Shown here one piece after another: positions 1 through 3,893 of a stretch of DNA of 5,964 bases. The stretch's first letter is position 1, and every line of letters begins with the position of its first letter. Source of the DNA: Patescibacteria group bacterium (GTDB taxonomy: Bacteria; Patescibacteriota; Minisyncoccia; Phycocordibacterales; UBA5272); contig JAUPVO010000051.1 of assembly GCA_030916975.1 (NCBI GenBank), forward strand, positions 1 to 5,964. Reading direction: 5' to 3'. A model generated the notes under the pieces. That model did no database searches and was not told where the DNA came from. It was given only the letters and a program-made list of their open reading frames with translations. A program made the position numbers and the translations under genes.

Positions 1-1117
1 CCATTAATATAGGTTCTATTGCGCTTGAAAGATTTTTCGTTAGATCGTCAAATTCGTTTTCATAGAATTCAGATAGATATACTAGTGTGTTTGAAAGGTT
101 ACCACTTTTCTCTCCTATAGACACTAAGTGAGGAATCATAGAAGGGAACAAGAGGGGAACTCTTTCTAATGTTTCTGAAACATTCTTTCCCTTCATTATA
201 TGATGAGATATGTCTTCAAATGCTTTCTTGTATCTTACGTTTTCTGTAGTGTCTGCTGTTACATGCAAGGCTTCGTTTAAAGATATTCCAGATTTTAACA
301 ATAAACCCAGAGTTCTGGTTGTATTGGTTAGGTTATAGCTTTTTATTATTTTTCCTATCAGAGGTATTCTAAGTATCAATCCATCATAAATAAATCGTGC
401 CTTCGCTGAACGCCTTATGGTTATTACTAGGGTTGATATTAATGCTATAACTCCAAGCAGTATAAATATTCCATCTTCTCTTATGGTATCCGTTATCCAG
501 ATTACTATTTTAGTAGATACTGGAAGCTTAGCATTTAGTCCTTGGAATATTGGTGTTATTTTAGGGAATATATATACAGCTAGAAATCCTGTAATACCGA
601 AAGTGGCAACTGTTATTATAATAGGGTAGAGCAATGCCCCCATTATTTTATTTCTAAGCATGTCTTTCTTTTTGAGTTCGTCTGCGAGGTAGTTTAGATT
701 TTGGGTCAGTGTTCCACTAGATTCTCCCGCTCTTATTATATTAATAGCGAAATTACCAAACACACCCTTCTGTTTACTTAAGCTTGTCGCAAGAGTTTGT
801 CCATTTGATATATCTGAGATTACTTTTTCGAAAACCTTTGATTCCTTGGAAGACTTCGTCTGATTTTTAATTACGTGCATTCCTTCTAAGACAGGAACGC
901 CAGCTTTTATAAGAAAAGATAATCTCTTAGCAAAAAATGTTTGATTCTTCGTTGAAAATCTAGAATAAGAAAAAAGACTAATGCCCTCAAATGGAACCTT
1001 TTTTTTAGGTTTTATTATTTCTTCGTTTGTAGGTAGGTCCTTTTCTGAGATTACCTTAATCTTTTTCTTTGGATTTTTTTTCCTGAATATATTTATTTTT
1101 TTCTTCCAATTATTCAT
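1..1117 (-). CDS. pilC: Type IV pilus inner-membrane platform protein (PilC/GspF family), 3' end outside the window
   Basis: This is the polytopic inner-membrane platform protein of a type IV pilus or type II secretion-like machine, which couples the cytoplasmic ATPase to pilin assembly. Reading from ATG at 1117 gives 372 residues with no stop before the left edge; the family is usually about 400, so some 30 residues and the last membrane segment are missing. A Lys-rich cytoplasmic N-terminus (about 1-50) leads into the first GspF domain (about 58-155), which starts TFFAKRLSFLIKAGVPVLEG and carries the signature AGESSGTL (130-137). Membrane segments follow at about 159-184 and 216-232. The second GspF domain begins near 250 (IPLIGKI) and carries the matching signature GEKSGNL (335-341). 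The last visible residues, IEPILM, are the usual lead into the final membrane helix. The start overlaps the upstream ATPase gene by 8 bases (ATGAATAA), so translation is probably coupled. About three quarters of the isoleucine codons are ATA (34 of 45). Family assignment is very secure; pilus rather than secretion is inferred. Confidence 0.95.
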   Translation of the reverse strand, partial: MNNWKKKINIFRKKNPKKKIKVISEKDLPTNEEIIKPKKKVPFEGISLFSYSRFSTKNQTFFAKRLSFLIKAGVPVLEGMHVIKNQTKSSKESKVFEKVISDISNGQTLATSLSKQKGVFGNFAINIIRAGESSGTLTQNLNYLADELKKKDMLRNKIMGALLYPIIITVATFGITGFLAVYIFPKITPIFQGLNAKLPVSTKIVIWITDTIREDGIFILLGVIALISTLVITIRRSAKARFIYDGLILRIPLIGKIIKSYNLTNTTRTLGLLLKSGISLNEALHVTADTTENVRYKKAFEDISHHIMKGKNVSETLERVPLLFPSMIPHLVSIGEKSGNLSNTLVYLSEFYENEFDDLTKNLSSAIEPILM

Positions 1118-2330
1118 GAGTGACTCTTAGTACTTCTTCTATAGTAGTAAGTCCTTTTAGTGCTTTTTGAAATCCATCTACAAGCATAGTTGTCATACCT
1201 GCTTTTATGCTTAACTCTTTGATATCACTAGCTCCACCCTTAGAGAGTATTGTCTTTCTTATTGATTCATCAGCAACCAAGACTTCTGCAATAACCAATC
1301 TTCCTTTATATCCAGTGTCGTTACATTTTCTACAACCTTTACCATAGAAGAATTCTTTATTATTGGAAAGTATGTTTTCGGGGACTGTTTCTAGTAACCT
1401 TTTGTATTCTTGTTCAGTTACTGATTTCTTCTCTTTACAGTTCTCGCAGATTTTTCTTACTAACCTTTGACCTATGGCGATAGACACAGTAGAGGCAACC
1501 AAGAAAGGCTCTATTTTCATATCAAGAAGTCTAGGTAGTGTTGTAGAGACATCGTTTGTGTGAAGAGTAGACAGCAGAAGGTGTCCAGTCAAGGCAGTGT
1601 TTACAGCGATACTTGCTGTTTCGGTATCACGGATTTCTCCAACCATTATTACGTTTGGGTCTTGTCGTAGTATTGAACGTAGGCCGTTTGCAAATGTGAG
1701 CCCTGTTCGAGGGTTTACCTGAATTTGTTCTATTCCATCTACTGCGTATTCTATAGGATCTTCTATTGTGACAATAGAGATTTCCTTAGAATTTAGCATT
1801 TTTATTATTGTATATAGAGTGGTTGTCTTGCCCGATCCTGTAGGACCAGTAACAAGTATCATCCCAGAAGGTCTCTTTATTGCGTGTCTTATTTTATCTT
1901 GATCTACTTCAGTGAAGCCGAGTGTGTCTAAGGTGAAGTTCTCTGCATTGTCAGATAGAAGTCTTAGTACTGCATTTTCTCCATGATATGTAGGAACTAT
2001 AGAAACACGAATATCTACAGACCCCTTGTCTAACACCATACTTCTAAATCTTCCATCTTGAGCGGCGTTGTGTTCATCTGTACGGAGTCCAGATAAGACC
2101 TTTATTCTAGATATTATTTCTGAATGTATTTCTTTAGGTAGGGGATGAGCATCTTCTAATACACCATCTATGCGGAACCTAACCCTTACAGACTTTTCTA
2201 CTGGGTCTATATGAATATCAGAGGCATTTATATCTGAAGCGTATTTTATCAAATGATCTATCAGATTTATTATAGAAGGTCCTGTTTTCAGAGAGAGTTC
2301 CTTCTCGATGATTTTATTGAATTCGTTCAT
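1110..2330 (-). CDS. pilB: Type IV pilus assembly ATPase (PilB/GspE family), short form without N-terminal domains
   Basis: This is a cytoplasmic hexameric ATPase that powers pilin polymerisation through the platform protein encoded next to it. The 406-residue product has the N2 domain (about 18-130, with ASDIHIDP near 36-43) and the RecA-like motor: Walker A GPTGSGKTT (162-170), Asp box TIEDPIEY (188-195), Walker B NVIMVGE (226-232) and His box TGHLLLSTLHTND (248-260). A tetracysteine zinc site (C295, C298, C333, C336) separates it from PilT retraction ATPases, which lack it. Family members usually have 500-600 residues; this one lacks the N-terminal region (MshEN/N1) that commonly binds inner-membrane partners or cyclic di-GMP. 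The short form is real: an in-frame TAA sits directly before ATG at 2330, and only about 130 non-coding bases lie upstream. It is the first gene of the operon, with a promoter 35 bases upstream and no clear ribosome binding site. Assignment to GspE/PilB is very secure; the choice of pilB over gspE rests on lineage and context. Confidence 0.95.
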   Translation of the reverse strand: MNEFNKIIEKELSLKTGPSIINLIDHLIKYASDINASDIHIDPVEKSVRVRFRIDGVLEDAHPLPKEIHSEIISRIKVLSGLRTDEHNAAQDGRFRSMVLDKGSVDIRVSIVPTYHGENAVLRLLSDNAENFTLDTLGFTEVDQDKIRHAIKRPSGMILVTGPTGSGKTTTLYTIIKMLNSKEISIVTIEDPIEYAVDGIEQIQVNPRTGLTFANGLRSILRQDPNVIMVGEIRDTETASIAVNTALTGHLLLSTLHTNDVSTTLPRLLDMKIEPFLVASTVSIAIGQRLVRKICENCKEKKSVTEQEYKRLLETVPENILSNNKEFFYGKGCRKCNDTGYKGRLVIAEVLVADESIRKTILSKGGASDIKELSIKAGMTTMLVDGFQKALKGLTTIEEVLRVTHE

Positions 2331-2364
2331 TTATTTAAAATTTAAGTTTACAAAACGTCTTCGA

Positions 2365-2393
2365 ATATTACCAGAAAATTAAGCATTTAGCAA
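2365..2393 (-). promoter_or_regulatory. Sigma-70-type promoter for the pilB-pilC operon
   Basis: Reading the minus strand, TTGCTA (2393-2388) is followed after exactly 17 bases by TAATAT (2370-2365), a close match to the -35 and -10 consensus. Transcription would start near 2358, leaving a leader of about 28 bases before the ATPase start at 2330. It is placed and spaced well, but based on sequence alone. Confidence 0.65.
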
Positions 2394-2402
2394 GTTAAAA
2401 TT

Positions 2403-2431
2403 TTGACTTATCTGTGAAAACGTGTTATCCA
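2403..2431 (+). promoter_or_regulatory. Possible promoter for the 83-residue gene
   Basis: TTGACT (2403-2408) is a good -35 box, and 17 bases later TATCCA (2426-2431) is a weak -10 box. The implied start near 2438 would leave a leader of about 23 bases. It lies back to back with the pilB promoter in the same 130-base gap. The -10 is poor, so confidence is limited. Confidence 0.35.
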
Positions 2432-2460
2432 TAGTACATTAGTTCATTAAATTATTTTGT

Positions 2461-2712
2461 ATGTTTACAGAAAAAACTTTCTACTGTATCTATAGTAGAG
2501 AAAAGGGTTATTTCTTAAACAAAACCATAAATAATGTTTTAGTGGGGTATAAATTTGATAATATCCATGAATTTGACTTTGAGGGAGTTAGGATATTTAA
2601 AAAGTATGAGGAGAAAGATGGAAGGGACTTAGTAAAGTCCTTAAAGAAAGAAACTCCTGATGCCCTATTTATAACAGTTAAAGTGGTTTTGTATCCCTCG
2701 GAAGAGGATTAA
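2461..2712 (+). CDS. Unrecognised small protein of 83 residues
   Basis: I do not recognise this protein. It reads MFTEKTFYCIYSREKGYFLN at the start, has mixed charge (many Lys, Glu and Asp), and ends in a beta-like stretch DALFITVKVVLYPSEED. There is no signal peptide or membrane segment, so it is probably a small soluble cytoplasmic protein of alternating strands and helices. A single Cys (C9) gives no metal site. ATG at 2461 is the only start available, because an in-frame TAG lies at 2440 and no other start codon falls between. No Shine-Dalgarno sequence is visible. Support for it being real comes from its placement in a gap between genes, a candidate promoter upstream, and a good terminator whose stem begins at the stop codon. 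It converges with the 223-residue gene and diverges from pilB; neither arrangement reveals its role. Confidence 0.65.
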   Translation: MFTEKTFYCIYSREKGYFLNKTINNVLVGYKFDNIHEFDFEGVRIFKKYEEKDGRDLVKSLKKETPDALFITVKVVLYPSEED

Positions 2713-2752
2713 AGCCATTCCAGTTTATAAAAACGGGGTGGCTTTTGCATTT
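2711..2752 (+). terminator. Intrinsic terminator of the 83-residue gene
   Basis: AAAGCCATTCC (2711-2721) pairs with GGGGTGGCTTT (2735-2745) in an 11-base-pair stem with two G-U pairs. The loop can pair further (GTTT with AAAC), and TTTTGCATTT follows. The stem starts inside the TAA stop codon of the small gene. Confidence 0.8.
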
Positions 2753-2757
2753 TAGGC

Positions 2758-2796
2758 AAAAAAAAGATCCCCTGCGCAATTAAGCTAACAGGGGAT
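2758..2796 (-). terminator. Intrinsic terminator of the 223-residue gene
   Basis: On the minus strand, ATCCCCTG (2796-2789) pairs perfectly with CAGGGGAT (2774-2767) around a 14-base loop. It is followed by C and then eight T residues (2765-2758). It lies 73 bases beyond the stop codon of the minus-strand gene and back to back with the terminator of the opposing small gene. Confidence 0.85.
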
Positions 2797-2869
2797 ATTG
2801 GACTACCCGAATTTAATGGGGGCAGTCAGGATAAGGATAATGGTCACAAAAGGGTACAACGGGGGTGGA

Positions 2870-3541
2870 TTAAGAAACGGGCTCTTTGTCTTTGTACATG
2901 GAGTCGTAAATGAATTTGAAATCCTCCTCAAAGAATTGAGGCATTGTTACGACTTTTCGAATTGGGATGGTTCTTTCCTTTAGGTATTTACCTGAGAATT
3001 GCAAATCTGCAAGCTCGGCATATACTAAAGAAATTAATAATGCATCTTTGCCGGTTGGGCAAAGTTTCTTCTTACCATCCCATTTAATCAAAACGTTTCG
3101 AAAAACCTCTCCATGCCCAGGAGGTAAAACTTCACCGCCTTGAATTTCAAAGATGACCGCACCGCCATTATTTTCTTGGGGGAATGGGGTGTTAAACAGA
3201 TAGAAACTCTCTACCTTTGGATCAGGATGGAGACCTATTGAGGCTTCTATCCTTTTACCCTGATGTTTAACCATAATCGGGCATACAATAATAGGGAACT
3301 TTGCATAAGAGATTCCTCTCCTGATGTAAAATTCTGTGTGTCCGTGGGGGTACTTTTTTTTGAGAAGACGAAACAAATCCCTCGGAATCCACTGTAAAGA
3401 TTTTCTTCCTGTGAACATCTGGAGATTTTCCTTGATGAACTTAGGAGTTTTTCCTTTCAGTGAATTGATGATTTGTGTCGCTGACAATAAAAAAGACCAC
3501 CCTTTTTTGGTTGTCGTGTTTGGGACCTTACTCTTTTCCAT
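2870..3541 (-). CDS. Unrecognised protein of 223 residues, possibly acquired by transfer
   Basis: I do not recognise this protein and assign no function. It is Lys-rich and soluble-looking, with no signal peptide or clear membrane span. The N-terminal 65 residues are basic and probably helical (motif WIPRDLFRLLKKKYPHGHTE near 51-70). The middle (about 70-160) looks beta-rich with Gly-Pro turns (GLHPDP 103-108, GGEVLPPGHGE 135-145). The C-terminus (about 163-216) looks helical and acidic to mixed. His residues at 66, 68, 93, 105 and 143, with C87 and C161, could bind metal, but no known spacing stands out. ATG at 3541 is bounded by an in-frame TAG at 3571-3569. It has its own strong promoter and terminator, so it is a single-gene unit. 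Only 2 of its 18 isoleucine codons are ATA, against 34 of 45 in pilC, and it looks less AT-rich than its neighbours, which suggests a different origin. Confidence 0.8.
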   Translation of the reverse strand: MEKSKVPNTTTKKGWSFLLSATQIINSLKGKTPKFIKENLQMFTGRKSLQWIPRDLFRLLKKKYPHGHTEFYIRRGISYAKFPIIVCPIMVKHQGKRIEASIGLHPDPKVESFYLFNTPFPQENNGGAVIFEIQGGEVLPPGHGEVFRNVLIKWDGKKKLCPTGKDALLISLVYAELADLQFSGKYLKERTIPIRKVVTMPQFFEEDFKFIYDSMYKDKEPVS

Positions 3542-3576
3542 AGTAATAAAGAACTTTGTTTTATAGTTCTATTGAT

Positions 3577-3605
3577 AATATAGCAGATATTTTTATTAAA
3601 GTCAA
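3577..3605 (-). promoter_or_regulatory. Strong sigma-70-type promoter for the 223-residue gene
   Basis: On the minus strand TTGACT (3605-3600) is followed after 17 bases by TATATT (3582-3577), with TGC directly before the -10 as in an extended -10 promoter. Transcription would start near 3570, leaving a leader of about 29 bases. GAACT and AGTTC (3569-3565 and 3555-3551) form a weak 5-base inverted repeat in that leader. No Shine-Dalgarno sequence precedes the ATG. Confidence 0.75.
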
Positions 3606-3625
3606 ATTTAACCTTATTTTATAAA

Positions 3626-3642
3626 GGACATTAGGCATGTCC
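3626..3642. repeat. Perfect 6-base inverted repeat, candidate operator
   Basis: GGACAT (3626-3631) and ATGTCC (3637-3642) flank a 5-base spacer. The right arm is also the first six bases of the direct repeat that follows. The site lies upstream of both divergent promoters, as expected of a dimeric regulator's binding site, but it is short. Confidence 0.45.
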
Positions 3643-3673
3643 AATAGAATTGATTGATGTCCAATAGAATTGA
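3637..3673 (+). repeat. Two direct copies of a 17-base sequence, 20 bases apart
   Basis: ATGTCCAATAGAATTGA occurs exactly at 3637-3653 and 3657-3673. The 20-base spacing is about two turns of the helix, which puts both copies on the same face of the DNA. They sit between the divergent promoters, about 30 bases from the minus-strand -35 box and about 40 bases from the nearer plus-strand -35 box. The repetition is certain; a regulatory role is inferred. Confidence 0.75.
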
Positions 3674-3691
3674 AAAGGGGATAAAAGACAC

Positions 3692-3700
3692 TTATCCACA
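3692..3700 (+). other. Perfect DnaA-box 9-mer
   Basis: TTATCCACA at 3692-3700 equals the consensus DnaA box of Escherichia coli, and it is followed by an AT-rich stretch. Only one perfect copy is seen, so this is not evidence of an origin. Part of it is one arm of a small inverted repeat (GGATAA 3679-3684 with TTATCC 3692-3697), which offers another explanation. Confidence 0.35.
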
Positions 3701-3711
3701 AATTTTTTTAT

Positions 3712-3739
3712 TTGACAAAACATCTCTTTATGATAATTT
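3712..3739 (+). promoter_or_regulatory. Upstream candidate promoter for the surface-protein gene
   Basis: A perfect -35 box TTGACA (3712-3717) is followed after 16 bases by TAATTT (3734-3739), preceded by TGA as in an extended -10 element. It would give a leader of nearly 150 bases. It is the weaker of two tandem candidates because of the spacing and the -10. Confidence 0.45.
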
Positions 3740-3795
3740 TTAGTAGAAATTTAAATTGAGTATCAATACATAAATCATACGTCGTCAATAGATAC

Positions 3796-3824
3796 TTGAC
3801 AGTAAGTTGTTTGTGTGATAAACT
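3796..3824 (+). promoter_or_regulatory. Main candidate promoter for the surface-protein gene
   Basis: TTGACA (3796-3801) is followed after 17 bases by TAAACT (3819-3824), preceded by TGA as an extended -10 element. Transcription from near 3831 would leave a leader of about 63 bases. No Shine-Dalgarno sequence is seen before ATG at 3894. Confidence 0.7.
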
Positions 3825-3893
3825 CGATATAACAATTATTAAAAACCAATTAAATTAAAGGTCTTAGGTTAACATTATTAATTCAAAACATTT

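Larger units (their letters stand above)
3542..3893. other. 352-base divergent intergenic control region
   Basis: No gene is visible in this AT-rich stretch between the 223-residue gene (minus) and the surface-protein gene (plus). From left to right it holds the minus-strand promoter (3577-3605), an inverted repeat (3626-3642), two 17-base direct repeats (3637-3673), a small inverted repeat that contains a DnaA-box 9-mer (3679-3700), and two candidate plus-strand promoters (3712-3739 and 3796-3824). The remaining leader up to 3893 shows no riboswitch or strong hairpin that I can recognise. Confidence 0.7.

Noticed and set aside
417..629. Plus-strand open frame of 70 codons
   Set aside because: It lies wholly inside pilC on the opposite strand, in the part encoding membrane helices. 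It has no promoter, start signal or recognisable product.
1757..1778. TTCTATTGTGACAATAGAGA inverted repeat inside pilB
   Set aside because: It encodes conserved residues just before the Asp box (SIVTIED), so protein coding explains it.
2798..2983. Plus-strand open frame of 61 codons
   Set aside because: It overlaps the minus-strand terminator region and the 3' end of the 223-residue gene, and has no start signals. It is most likely a shadow.
3336..3566. Plus-strand open frame of 76 codons
   Set aside because: It is antisense to the start of the 223-residue gene and runs through that gene's leader. The minus-strand gene has a promoter and terminator, while this frame has neither.
3626..3673. 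CRISPR array
   Set aside because: There are only two 17-base copies with a 3-base gap, no spacers and no cas genes.
3679..3709. Possible plus-strand terminator (GGATAA/TTATCC hairpin followed by T residues)
   Set aside because: The stem has only six pairs, mostly A-T, and the T run begins several bases away. No plus-strand gene ends here, since the 83-residue gene already has a terminator.
3626..3740. Replication origin (repeats, DnaA box, AT-rich stretch)
   Set aside because: Only one perfect DnaA box is present, there is no dnaA or dnaN nearby, and the repeats do not contain DnaA boxes. Divergent gene control explains the region better.
3759..3796. AGTATC ... GATACT inverted repeat before the main surface-protein promoter
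   Set aside because: The arms are six bases with 26 bases between them, which is expected by chance in AT-rich DNA.
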